Source: JAPWJZ01 sp966211335
Lineage (GTDB): Bacteria > Pseudomonadota > Alphaproteobacteria > Micavibrionales > UBA2020
Assembly: GCA_966211335.1 (NCBI GenBank)
Contig: CBIHNF010000001.1
Span: 992,001 to 1,056,000 of the forward strand
Length of the DNA stretch: 64,000 nucleotides
Direction: 5' to 3'
Shown here: positions 1-7,866 of the stretch, piece after piece
Layout of the letters: every line of letters begins with the position of its first letter
Numbering within the stretch: the stretch's first letter is position 1
The notes under the pieces: generated by a model
Databases searched by the model: none
Seen by the model: the letters and a program-made list of their open reading frames with translations, nothing else
Told to the model about the DNA's origin: nothing
Program-made: the position numbers and the translations under genes

Positions 1-848
1 GCAACGGCGTTGAGGAAGGACTGGCGATTGACGAATGTGCTGGGCCGGCGGTCTGCCAGCACCATTTCAACAGCTTCGGCACCGGCGCGGTAGCTGTAAT
101 GCGCCCGCTCCGCCATGGGGGAGGGAATCGCCGAGGCGCCAAATAGCGTCAGGCCAAGCGCTTCCGCCATGCTGTTGAGTGTCGAGGCGGTGCCCATGCT
201 CATGCAATGGCCGGCGGAGGGTTGCGCGGCACAGGAGCGTGTCATCAGCTCGTCTTCCGTGATTTTACCGGCAGCCAGCAACTCGCGGTTTTTCCACAGG
301 TGAACGCCGGAGGCCGATTGTTCGCCATGGTAGTAACCGTTCAGCATGGGGCCCGCCGAGGCGACGATGGTCGGCAGGTCGACCAGCAACGTTGCCATGA
401 GGCCTGCGGGAACCGTCTTGTCGCAGCCCGTCAGCAGCACAACGCCGTCGATGGGATTGGCAATCAGCGTTTCGATGAGCGAGAGCGCTGTCAGGTTGCG
501 CATGTACATGGAGGTCGGGCGCGTTAGCGGCTCGCCCAGAGGCGGGGAAATGTCAAAGCGGAGGGGGATACCGCCAGCTGCACGCACGCCTTCCGCGACA
601 CGATCACCAAGGTGCTGGTCATGCATCGCCTGGCAGGGGTTGAGGTCACCGCCGAATTTGGCGACGGCGATGCAGGGGCGGCGGCCGCTTTCCGTGCGGT
701 GTGCCAGCGGATGGCCGCTGGTACCGCAGAGTTCCTCCATGGTAAATTTGGAATTGACCATTTTGCCGGTATGGTGCGCGCGCACATCAACGGCCGCGGC
801 CTGGCCAAACCAATAGTCACTACGCAGGAAAGCTTTTTTCTCGGTCAT
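1..848 (-). CDS. IlvD/Edd-family dehydratase (partial, C-terminus outside window)
   Basis: The ATG at 848 opens a frame of 282 codons that runs off the left edge, so only the N-terminal half is visible. It reads as a Fe-S dehydratase of the IlvD/Edd family, which removes water from dihydroxy acids or sugar acids. Visible cluster-ligand motifs are NPC (in GGDLNPCQAMHDQ), TGCDKTVP and the AGHCMSMGTAST segment. The wording (NPIDGVVLLTGCDK, AGPMLNGYYHG) is closer to sugar-acid dehydratases such as arabonate dehydratase than to the branched-chain enzyme IlvD, but the substrate cannot be settled from half a protein. The gene stands apart from the downstream pro genes, which are on the same strand. 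Confidence 0.85.
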   Translation of the reverse strand, partial: MTEKKAFLRSDYWFGQAAAVDVRAHHTGKMVNSKFTMEELCGTSGHPLAHRTESGRRPCIAVAKFGGDLNPCQAMHDQHLGDRVAEGVRAAGGIPLRFDISPPLGEPLTRPTSMYMRNLTALSLIETLIANPIDGVVLLTGCDKTVPAGLMATLLVDLPTIVASAGPMLNGYYHGEQSASGVHLWKNRELLAAGKITEDELMTRSCAAQPSAGHCMSMGTASTLNSMAEALGLTLFGASAIPSPMAERAHYSYRAGAEAVEMVLADRRPSTFVNRQSFLNAV

Positions 849-920
849 CGGGATGTACGCCTTTTCGCCTAGGGTCAATGCGGGGTTAAATTACTATATA
901 TCGCCGGCAGATAAAAGCGC

Positions 921-2171
921 TTAACCGCGGATCTGGCCGTCGCCGCGGATGAGCCATTTGTAGCTCGTCAGCGCTTCAAGCGCCATCGGGCCGCGGGCAT
1001 GGAGCTTTTGCGTGCTGATGCCGATTTCAGCGCCCATGCCGAATTCCCCGCCGTCCGTAAAGGCGGTGGAGGCGTTGACATAGACGGCGGCGGCATCGAC
1101 CGCGGCAAGGAAAGTTTCAGCGGCAGCTTTGTCTTCCGTCACAATCGCCTCGCTATGGCCGGAGGAATACTGCGCGATATGCGCCAGCGCATCGTCGAGC
1201 GACGTTACGGTCTTGATCGACATTTTATAATCAAGGTATTCGCGACCGAAGTCTTCCGTCTGCGCGGTATGCAGCAGCGCAGCGGGATAATGCGCCACAA
1301 GCGCGGCGTGGCTTTGGGCATCCGCAAAAATGCCGACGTTTGATTGCGCCAGCGGCTCGACCAGCGCGGGTAAATCTTTCAACCGGCTTTGATGAACCAG
1401 CAGCGTATCAAGCGCGTTGCAGACGCTGACGCGGCGCGTCTTGGAGTTGTTTATAATCTCGCGCGCTTTTTTGATATCCGCAGTCGCGTCAACATACACA
1501 TGCACAACACCCGCGCCGGTTTCAATCACCGGCACTTTCGCGGTCTGGCGCACATAATCGATCAGCGCCTGGCTGCCGCGCGGAATGCAGACGTCGATAA
1601 GCCCGACGGCATTCAGCATTTCGGCAGTCGCTTCGCGGTCGATGGGGAGCAGCGTCGCGGCGGCAGGATCAATGCCGTGTTCTTTCAAAGCACCTGCAAT
1701 CAGGCGGGACAGGGCGCGGTTGCTGAACTGGGCCTCTTTGCCGCCTTTCAGCACCGCGGCATTGCCGGAGCGGAAGCAGAGGGAAAAAACATCCACCGTC
1801 ACATTGGGACGCGCTTCATATATAACGCCAACACAGCCAAGCGGAACGGCGATGCGCTGCAAATGCAAGCCATTCGGCAAGGTTTTATCGGACTGAACAG
1901 CGCCGAGCGGGCAGGGGAGACCTGCGACTTTCTCGACATCGGCAGCGATGGCGTTAATGCGGGATTTGGAGAGCAATAGCCTGTCATAGCGCGGGTCATC
2001 CGCCCGCATGGCGGCAAGATCCTTGGCATTGGCGGCGATAATATCATCTGCATTATCGCGCAAGGCCTTTGCCAGAGTTTTTAGCACCGCGATGCGTCTC
2101 TCATCCGGCATCAGCGCGAGTGTCCGGCTGGCGGCTTTAGCGTTTTGAAGAAGTGTGATGACATCTTCCAT
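921..2171 (-). CDS. proA: gamma-glutamyl phosphate reductase ProA
   Basis: Second enzyme of proline synthesis: NADPH-dependent reduction of gamma-glutamyl phosphate to glutamate semialdehyde in the cytosol. The 416-residue product has the aldehyde-dehydrogenase-like fold, with YEARPNVTVD, the substrate/cofactor segment AVLKGGKEA, the catalytic cysteine in SVCNALDTLL and the C-terminal GEFGMGAEIGIST signature. Length is normal for ProA. The frame stays open upstream, but the ATG at 2171 (MEDVITLLQ) gives the family N-terminus and lies one base after the proB stop (TAG-C-ATG), so the two are translationally coupled. Confidence 0.95.
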   Translation of the reverse strand: MEDVITLLQNAKAASRTLALMPDERRIAVLKTLAKALRDNADDIIAANAKDLAAMRADDPRYDRLLLSKSRINAIAADVEKVAGLPCPLGAVQSDKTLPNGLHLQRIAVPLGCVGVIYEARPNVTVDVFSLCFRSGNAAVLKGGKEAQFSNRALSRLIAGALKEHGIDPAAATLLPIDREATAEMLNAVGLIDVCIPRGSQALIDYVRQTAKVPVIETGAGVVHVYVDATADIKKAREIINNSKTRRVSVCNALDTLLVHQSRLKDLPALVEPLAQSNVGIFADAQSHAALVAHYPAALLHTAQTEDFGREYLDYKMSIKTVTSLDDALAHIAQYSSGHSEAIVTEDKAAAETFLAAVDAAAVYVNASTAFTDGGEFGMGAEIGISTQKLHARGPMALEALTSYKWLIRGDGQIRG

Positions 2172-2172
2172 G

Positions 2173-3255
2173 CTATTGGCCCGCCTTGATGTGCAGATGG
2201 TCGTAATGGATAAACTCGGGCTTGCCCTTGACGCCAAGGTTGTCGCGCAGCTTGTCGGCACCATAGCGGGCGATGCCCATGCCGATGATGCTGCCGTCGG
2301 GCGCGGCGATATCGACAAGGTCGCCCTTTTCAAAGGTGCCCGTAAAGCTCTTGATGCCGACCGGTAGGATGCTGAGCGCGCGGCGGCCTTCGCGGATAAT
2401 CTCGTTCAACTGCGCGTTGATGCGGATAACGCCGCTTTTGCGGCCTTCCGAATAGGCGATCCATTTTTTCAGGCTGGATTTCTTTTTCAGCGGTAAAATG
2501 ATGGTGCCCGGCGGATTGCTGCCGAGAACGGCAAGGATAACGTCTTTTACCTTCATACCAGCGATATGCGTGGTGACGCCAAGGTCGGAAAGTTTGCGGG
2601 CGGTGCCAAGCTTGGTCGCCATGCCGCCACGGCCTTGCGCGGTCTTGGCTGCGAAGGCTTCCGGCCATTTGTCTTTTGCGGGGTCGATGCGGGTGATGAG
2701 TTTGGATGCCGCGTCATCCGGGTGGCCGTCGTAAACGCCGTTGACGCTGGTCAGAATAATCAGCTTGTCCGCATTCACCTGCGCCGCGATCAGCCCTGCA
2801 AGCTCGTCATTGTCGGTGAACATCAGCTCTTCAATCGCGACGCTGTCGTTTTCGTTGATGATCGGGATGATGTTGGGGCGGCTGGTGATTTCGCCCAACA
2901 GCCGCGCGATGTTGAGGTAGTGCTGGCGGGTGTGGAAATCCTGCTTGGTCAGCAACAGCTGCGCGGTGGCGAAGCCGTGCGGGCGGAAGAGTTTTGCATA
3001 GGCGGCCATCAGTTCCGGCTGGCCCATGGCGGCGAGCACCTGCTTTTCGCCGGTGGTGCTGCCAAATTCAAGCCCGAGCCCTTTACGCGCGACCCTGCGG
3101 CCGGAGCCGACCGCGCCAGAGCTGACGAGGATGACATGGTGACCCTCGTTCTGCAGCGTCACGATCTGGCGGACGAGCGAAGCCATCGCCGGTTTCAGCA
3201 GCGTGCCATCCGCAGCGAGAATGGCCTGCGTGCCGACTTTGATGACGATTTTCAT
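2173..3255 (-). CDS. proB: glutamate 5-kinase ProB
   Basis: First enzyme of proline synthesis: ATP-dependent phosphorylation of glutamate, normally feedback-inhibited by proline. The 360-residue product has the full architecture: an amino-acid kinase domain (about 1-255) starting KIVIKVGT, with the VSSGAV loop and the INENDSV and DNDELAG segments, then a C-terminal PUA domain (about 275-355). It is first in a proBA operon on the minus strand with one base between the genes. No proC is seen in the window. The ATG at 3255 is the only plausible start. Confidence 0.95.
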   Translation of the reverse strand: MKIVIKVGTQAILAADGTLLKPAMASLVRQIVTLQNEGHHVILVSSGAVGSGRRVARKGLGLEFGSTTGEKQVLAAMGQPELMAAYAKLFRPHGFATAQLLLTKQDFHTRQHYLNIARLLGEITSRPNIIPIINENDSVAIEELMFTDNDELAGLIAAQVNADKLIILTSVNGVYDGHPDDAASKLITRIDPAKDKWPEAFAAKTAQGRGGMATKLGTARKLSDLGVTTHIAGMKVKDVILAVLGSNPPGTIILPLKKKSSLKKWIAYSEGRKSGVIRINAQLNEIIREGRRALSILPVGIKSFTGTFEKGDLVDIAAPDGSIIGMGIARYGADKLRDNLGVKGKPEFIHYDHLHIKAGQ

Positions 3256-3334
3256 GAAGAGTACCCTGCCGAGAAAGCCTGTTGGTGTTCTCTTTTAGCA
3301 GAAAAAACCGCGTTCTGCCAAGTTTCTACGGGCG

Positions 3335-4270
3335 TTATTTGGGCAGCAGTGTATAGGCGGGAACGACCTCGACGGGGTTATATGATTGCTTGGCATGGCG
3401 GAGGCCCGGCAGGCCCATATCTTCCTCGCGGTTGATGAGGGGGGTGCCGTGGGCCGCAATCATTTTCGCCGTTTCCTGGTTGATAACCTGATAGAGCCCT
3501 TTGTAATCATCCAGCGCCTTTTCAAACAACACCACAGACGTATCGGGTGTCAGCTGGTCGAAAACGGCGAAGGCGACGGGCTTGCCTTCGCTCCGCAGCA
3601 GCGTGCCGTCCAGCTCCAACGCGGCAAAATTCTCGAGCGCCGCATACATCGCGGGCTTTTCGTTGCCCCAGTTGTGTGTCTGGTCAAGGCTATCGAGGAT
3701 GGCAAGACAGTCGGCGGCATTCGCGCCGGTGAGGGCTTCCGCCGTCCATTCATACAGCGCGCGCGCCTGTGCGATCTGGTTACGCTTTTTCGCATAAGCT
3801 TTACCGGCGAGGGTCGCGAGGCTTTCCGTGCTGTAGACGTAGTTGGCAAGGCCGGGGTCATTCTCGACAGTAAACTTGGCGACGAAGTCTTTGTGCGCTT
3901 CCATGAATTCCGGCGTCACGCCGAAAATCTTCATTGGCTGCGGCGACATTTTAATCTGATGCAGGAAGCTCGCTTGCGCATCCGCGCCAAACGTGCCGAG
4001 CGGCTGCAGGAAGTGGCGGCCGGTTTCGCCTTCCGGCGTGCAGGTGATGAAGACCGTACCGTCTTCGGCGGAAGACCATTCGTAACTATAGACAGCGTTC
4101 CAGGAAAAGAGCTCGGCAAAGGTATAGCCTGCGACGCGCTGTGGGTATTGCTGCGCCAGTTTTTCAAACACCGGCTTGCAGTCCATGGACAGCTTGCGAT
4201 AACGGGGGGCGGCAAAAGGTTCCGCAAGACAGGGGCCAGCGATTTTTTCGGCGGTACAGAGGGATTTCAT
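3335..4270 (-). CDS. DUF2156 protein (phosphatidylglycerol lysyltransferase C-terminal type)
   Basis: A 311-residue soluble protein of the DUF2156 group, related to the GNAT-like catalytic half of phosphatidylglycerol lysyltransferases but without any membrane segments. Family-like features are the YSYEWSS region near residue 60, the basic segment KAYAKKRNQIAQ, and the C-terminal stretch NREEDMGLPGLRHAKQSYNP followed by VEVVPAYTLLP. Its start overlaps the stop of the upstream acetyltransferase by 4 bases (ATGA), so the two GNAT-fold proteins are probably made together. The substrate is unknown; aminoacylation is only an inference from the family. Confidence 0.75.
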   Translation of the reverse strand: MKSLCTAEKIAGPCLAEPFAAPRYRKLSMDCKPVFEKLAQQYPQRVAGYTFAELFSWNAVYSYEWSSAEDGTVFITCTPEGETGRHFLQPLGTFGADAQASFLHQIKMSPQPMKIFGVTPEFMEAHKDFVAKFTVENDPGLANYVYSTESLATLAGKAYAKKRNQIAQARALYEWTAEALTGANAADCLAILDSLDQTHNWGNEKPAMYAALENFAALELDGTLLRSEGKPVAFAVFDQLTPDTSVVLFEKALDDYKGLYQVINQETAKMIAAHGTPLINREEDMGLPGLRHAKQSYNPVEVVPAYTLLPK

Positions 4271-4746
4271 GGTGTGTACAACATCAGTTGGAAGCCTTTT
4301 TTGTCCTTAAATGACAACTTGCGGTAGAAGGGATAGGTTCCCGGTTCGGCGACAAGGCCGATCCAGACCAGTTTTTTCTTGAGGCAATAGGCGGTGAGGA
4401 ATTCGATAATGCCCTTGCCAATGCCAAGCCCGCGGTATGTGGGCAGCACGGTCACATCCTGAATATAACCGTCGCTGCAGCCGTCGGATATGACGCGGCC
4501 CATGCCGATGATTTTACCTTTGGCATTTCTGGCAACGGCGAAAGCGAAGCTGTTTTTAACGAGTTTGGGCAGAATGCGGCGCTCATGCGCAGATTCAGTC
4601 CACCAGCCGCTGGCCTTGTATAAGGCCACCAGCTCACGCGCCGGTGCGGCGGTGACGAGGTTGTAAGTGACAGCTTCAGCGCGGGCCGTTTTTTTCATGA
4701 TGCCGGACAGATGTGCAGGCGGTTCAAAACAGGTTTTAAGCGACAT
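4267..4746 (-). CDS. GNAT-family N-acetyltransferase
   Basis: A 159-residue cytosolic acetyltransferase of the GNAT fold. The acetyl-CoA pyrophosphate loop is clear: VTVLPTYRGLGIGKGIIEFL (Q/RxxGxG/A type, about residues 100-119), preceded by the strand GKIIGMGRVISDG and followed by AEPGTYPFYRKLSF, the usual C-terminal strand pair. An internal ATG at 4698 (MKKTARAEAV) is an alternative start. It overlaps the DUF2156 gene downstream by 4 bases. The acceptor substrate cannot be deduced. Confidence 0.8.
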   Translation of the reverse strand: MSLKTCFEPPAHLSGIMKKTARAEAVTYNLVTAAPARELVALYKASGWWTESAHERRILPKLVKNSFAFAVARNAKGKIIGMGRVISDGCSDGYIQDVTVLPTYRGLGIGKGIIEFLTAYCLKKKLVWIGLVAEPGTYPFYRKLSFKDKKGFQLMLYTP

Positions 4747-4800
4747 CCATTAAGTTAGGCCTCTCGAAACATATTTCCAATAGTAAATATGTCAATAATA

Positions 4801-6612
4801 TCAAGCGCTTGGCCCTTTCCGTCCGCCGCGTTTGGCCCTCAGGGGGATGAAAGCGGCCGTCGTGGCGGCAACATGCGCTTCGATCATGTCCAGCATCTGG
4901 CCATATTCGCTGTCGTGGCCGAATTTTTCGACCAGCTTGCGGGCGTGGTCGAGGACGCTGCCTTGATGGCGCTCTTCCGTGACCGAGCCGCTGCCATGCC
5001 ATTTCTCCATATAGTCGAATTCGCGCAAGACATCGAAACCGTTTTCCAGCAGCAGCTTGACGCCTTCCGGCCTGCGGAGATCAAGACAGTGGTGGAAAGC
5101 AGTGCGGCCATTGGCGGCGGTGCCATGCGGATCTGCGCCGGCCTTCAGCACCGCCTCTGCGATACGGAAGGCGCTGTAGCGGATGGCGTAATAAATCAGG
5201 CTGTCGCCCTGCTGCACGCCGTTCATGCTTTTGTCGCCGCGCATATTGGGGTCTGCGCCGCGGTCCAGCAGCATTTTGGCGATGGCAAAACGGTTGTCGT
5301 CCTCCACATTCGCGAGTTCGAATAGCGGATGGTTGCCTGAGTAACCGGGGCCGAGGCGCTGGGCATCGCCGCCGCGCTCGATGAGCAGCCGCACCATGGC
5401 GGGATCGTGCGAATTAATCGCCGCATGCAGTGGCGTTTCGTTGCCGGCATCATTCAGGTTGACGAACCCGCCGGCGTTTATCAAGCGGGCCACGAGCGCG
5501 TAAGCCCCTTTGCGCCCTGCAGCGAGGTGGAGAGGCGACGATTGTTTTTTGCTAACCTGCCGGTTGATCAACTCACCGTCACAATCAGCCAGAACGCGGG
5601 CGCCAACAGCGAAGGCGCCATTCAGCGCCGCCCAGTGCAGCGTCGTATACCCGTCTTTGGGCCCGGCAACCGTTACATCAGCGCCAAAATCTTTGAGAGT
5701 GTCGAACAGCCAGCCGTTGTTGTAAATCGCGGCCCAGTGGATGGGGGCTTTTCCATCCGGCGCGATTTGATTGGGGTCTGCGCCGGCTTCCAGCAGCGCC
5801 AGCTTGTAACTGCTATGCGCGCTCTGGTAGCTGACGGCGTAAGACAATAGCGGCGTATCTTTCTTCGGGCCGACCAACTGGTTCGGGTCGGGGAAGACAA
5901 CCTCGGGGTCGGCGCCTTTTTCCAGCAGCATTTTTTCTACCGCCGGCCAGTGCAGCGCCCGTGCCGCCGCGAGGGGCGTGAGACCGAAACGATCGGCCTT
6001 GCCGGGGCTGGCGCCTTCCTCCAGCATCGCCTGTACGATGCGGGCGTCCTTTCCCTGCAGCACGGTGACCAGCAGGCGCGTGGCACCTGTTGTCTCGTCG
6101 ATAATTTCGTCGGGATTGCGGGCGGCCGGGTCGCGGTAGGCACCGTAGCGCGCCAACTGCGCCGCCATATAGGGCCAGCCGCGCTGCACGGCAGCTTCCA
6201 TGGGCGTGACACCGCTGTCATTCGGCTTGTTCACATCGGCGCCATTGGCCAGCAGCTTGAAAATTTCGTGGAAGCTGTGCGCTTTCTTGACGTAGTAGGT
6301 CAAAGCGGTTTCAGATTCGATATCCCGCACAACACCATATCGGCTCTTATCGTAGGGCGCGGGGCCGTTCGGGTCATAGCCGAGCACGGGCGGCTTTGCG
6401 CCAAAATCCAGCAGTAATTCGGCCGTGTCGTAATCCGCCTTTTCCATGGCGATATCCATGGCGGTGCGGCCCTTCACGTCGGTCGCATCAGGGTTGGCAC
6501 CCGCGCGCAGTATTTTATAAATCGTCGTCGCAGACTCCTGCGCTTCCACCGCTTCATGAAGTGAGGGGATGCTGGTTTCTGCAGCAAAAGTTTCTTTGAG
6601 TTTTTTGGTCAA
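4801..6612 (-). CDS. ankyrin-repeat protein (603 aa)
   Basis: Almost the whole 603-residue product is built of ankyrin repeats. Typical units such as GRTAMDIAMEKADYDTAELL, GYTTLHWAALNGAF, SPLHLAAGRKGAYALV and NETPLHAAINSHDPAMVRLL recur about every 33-40 residues, with longer than usual spacers between some. No signal peptide, membrane segment or enzymatic domain is visible, so it is probably a cytosolic or secreted protein-binding scaffold. Translation starts at TTG (6612), preceded by an AGG motif about 8 bases upstream. It has no operon partner: a long AT-rich gap lies upstream. Ankyrin proteins of this size are frequent in host- or prey-associated bacteria, but also occur in free-living ones. 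Confidence 0.85.
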   Translation of the reverse strand: MTKKLKETFAAETSIPSLHEAVEAQESATTIYKILRAGANPDATDVKGRTAMDIAMEKADYDTAELLLDFGAKPPVLGYDPNGPAPYDKSRYGVVRDIESETALTYYVKKAHSFHEIFKLLANGADVNKPNDSGVTPMEAAVQRGWPYMAAQLARYGAYRDPAARNPDEIIDETTGATRLLVTVLQGKDARIVQAMLEEGASPGKADRFGLTPLAAARALHWPAVEKMLLEKGADPEVVFPDPNQLVGPKKDTPLLSYAVSYQSAHSSYKLALLEAGADPNQIAPDGKAPIHWAAIYNNGWLFDTLKDFGADVTVAGPKDGYTTLHWAALNGAFAVGARVLADCDGELINRQVSKKQSSPLHLAAGRKGAYALVARLINAGGFVNLNDAGNETPLHAAINSHDPAMVRLLIERGGDAQRLGPGYSGNHPLFELANVEDDNRFAIAKMLLDRGADPNMRGDKSMNGVQQGDSLIYYAIRYSAFRIAEAVLKAGADPHGTAANGRTAFHHCLDLRRPEGVKLLLENGFDVLREFDYMEKWHGSGSVTEERHQGSVLDHARKLVEKFGHDSEYGQMLDMIEAHVAATTAAFIPLRAKRGGRKGPSA

Positions 6613-6839
6613 AATCGAACCTATGAATATGTCAACAATCCGAGAAACTATAGGGCGGCGCTGGAGTCGAAATCAACCGTTTTATGGTATTTGATAAAAG
6701 GATTTGGTATTAAGAAGCGTTCTCATTCGCAAAAAGATTATCATACTTAATTATTTGATTTAAAACGAATTATTTAAATCTACGCCCTTAGTAAGCGACA
6801 CATTTTAAGAGATATTTAATTCCATAATAATAAGATAAA

Positions 6840-6994
6840 GCTATACAAGAATTCCGGCGCAAATGGAATTCAGCGGGTCAGGGCATAGCACAAGACCGAG
6901 GACGCAAAAACCACCGCAAAGCCGGCAAAAACGTAAAACTCACGGCATTCAATGCCGAAGACTATCGCCGCCCCCAGAGCGGCGATTTTCTTTT
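6840..6994 (+). ncRNA. candidate small RNA (unknown family)
   Basis: A plus-strand terminator at 6964-6994 has no plus-strand gene in front of it, which suggests an untranslated transcript. A TATACA element near 6842 in AT-rich DNA could be its -10 box, but I see no good -35. Between them lies a hairpin formed by CGGCAT and ATGCCG with a TCA loop (about 6943-6957). I found none of the diagnostic segments of SRP RNA, tmRNA or RNase P RNA. A partial match to the c-di-GMP-I riboswitch core (GGACGCAAA) is present but the rest does not fit. The boundaries are guesses. Confidence 0.3.
6964..6994 (+). terminator. Rho-independent terminator without a plus-strand gene
   Basis: Perfect 8-base stem ATCGCCGC / GCGGCGAT with a 7-base loop, followed by TTTCTTTT on the plus strand. 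The minus strand lacks a T-run after the stem, so it is oriented against the flanking minus-strand genes. Confidence 0.65.
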
Positions 6995-7008
6995 GGCGAT
7001 ATGACTTC

Positions 7009-7713
7009 CTAGCGGAATTTCAGGCCCGCATCGCGGAAGGCATTTTCGGCGATATGGTGGGAGCCTTCTTTGGTGTAGTGCAAATGGTCTTTATCCCGCT
7101 CCGGCACGCGGCCTTCGACTTTTGAATAGACGATCTTGTTTTTCTTGGCTGCAAGCTCGATTGCCGCATTGACCTTCTGCATCGTTTCGGTCCAGCTTTC
7201 AACGAAGCCGGGCTTGCCCCAGAGCTTCATATTGCCGGTATAGGGCCCGGTGGGTGCCTGCATGCCGATGATAATGGGCGTTGCGCCCTGTGCCTGCACG
7301 CGTTGCGCCTGCGCGATCACCAAATCCGCATAGCGGGTGATCGCCTTGTTGCCGCTACCCATCAGCGGGCCGACATCGTTGGTGCCGATACTCATGAGCA
7401 CGACGGCGCCGGCAGGGATATGATCGAGCGGGTTTGAATGGTTGGCGATGAGAAGGCCGGAGCCATCCTTGCCAAGGTTTGTGACCCGCGCAAAATCCTG
7501 CGATACGCTGCGGCCAATGGCATTGCCGATTGAATCGCCCCAGGTGACGACCTCGGCCGGGCGCTGGCCTTCCGCCAGAACATCCTTCTGCTTCGCTTGG
7601 TCCGCCAGCTGCCCGTCCGCCACCGGCACGTTGACGCCGATGGACAGCGTCAGCGCCAGCAGGGTGCGGGCGGCGGCACGGTAAAACGCGGTATGTAGGG
7701 CAGAATTCGGCAT
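7009..7713 (-). CDS. SGNH/GDSL-type hydrolase, probably exported
   Basis: A 234-residue protein with the SGNH esterase/lipase blocks: GDSIG (nucleophile Ser near residue 61), a Gly in the NLGKDGSGLL segment, GTND near 110-113 and the C-terminal DHLHYT segment carrying the catalytic Asp/His. The N-terminus (TLLALTLSIGVNVPVADG) looks like a signal peptide, so it probably acts in the periplasm, for example on cell-wall or lipid esters. I prefer the ATG at 7713; the frame also allows a TTG at 7749. It is divergent from metH and monocistronic as far as can be seen. Confidence 0.78.
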   Translation of the reverse strand: MPNSALHTAFYRAAARTLLALTLSIGVNVPVADGQLADQAKQKDVLAEGQRPAEVVTWGDSIGNAIGRSVSQDFARVTNLGKDGSGLLIANHSNPLDHIPAGAVVLMSIGTNDVGPLMGSGNKAITRYADLVIAQAQRVQAQGATPIIIGMQAPTGPYTGNMKLWGKPGFVESWTETMQKVNAAIELAAKKNKIVYSKVEGRVPERDKDHLHYTKEGSHHIAENAFRDAGLKFR

Positions 7714-7866
7714 GCCTTCTATTTTACGGCAAGCTTTGACATAAGGCAAAGAAACTATTGGCGAAGGTTGCCTGCCGCTATAAGCGTCTTTGTCAAAAAT
7801 GTGGCGGCTGCGGCTATTTTTCCTTATTGTTCAAGCCATAAAAGCCCCTGCCAGAAACGGATAGCT

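Larger units (their letters stand above)
6613..7008. other. 396-base AT-rich intergenic region
   Basis: This is the only gap above 300 bases. The left two thirds (6613-6860) is strongly AT-rich compared with its surroundings, and I see no convincing reading frame in it. The right part (about 6860-6995) returns to higher GC and contains hairpins ending in a plus-strand terminator, although both flanking genes lie on the minus strand. See the separate candidate RNA entry. Confidence 0.6.

Noticed and set aside
6860..6960. A partial match to the c-di-GMP-I riboswitch core (GGACGCAAA near CACAAGACC).
   Set aside because: The remaining conserved segments and the P1 stem are not found, and no plus-strand gene follows before a terminator.
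6613..7008. RNase P RNA, tmRNA, 4.5S RNA or 6S RNA in the long gap.
   Set aside because: None of their diagnostic sequence blocks is present and the structured part is too short for RNase P.
7750..7866. Cobalamin or SAM/SAH riboswitch ahead of metH.
   Set aside because: The upstream region is only about 117 bases and contains no B12 box or recognisable SAM/SAH riboswitch core.
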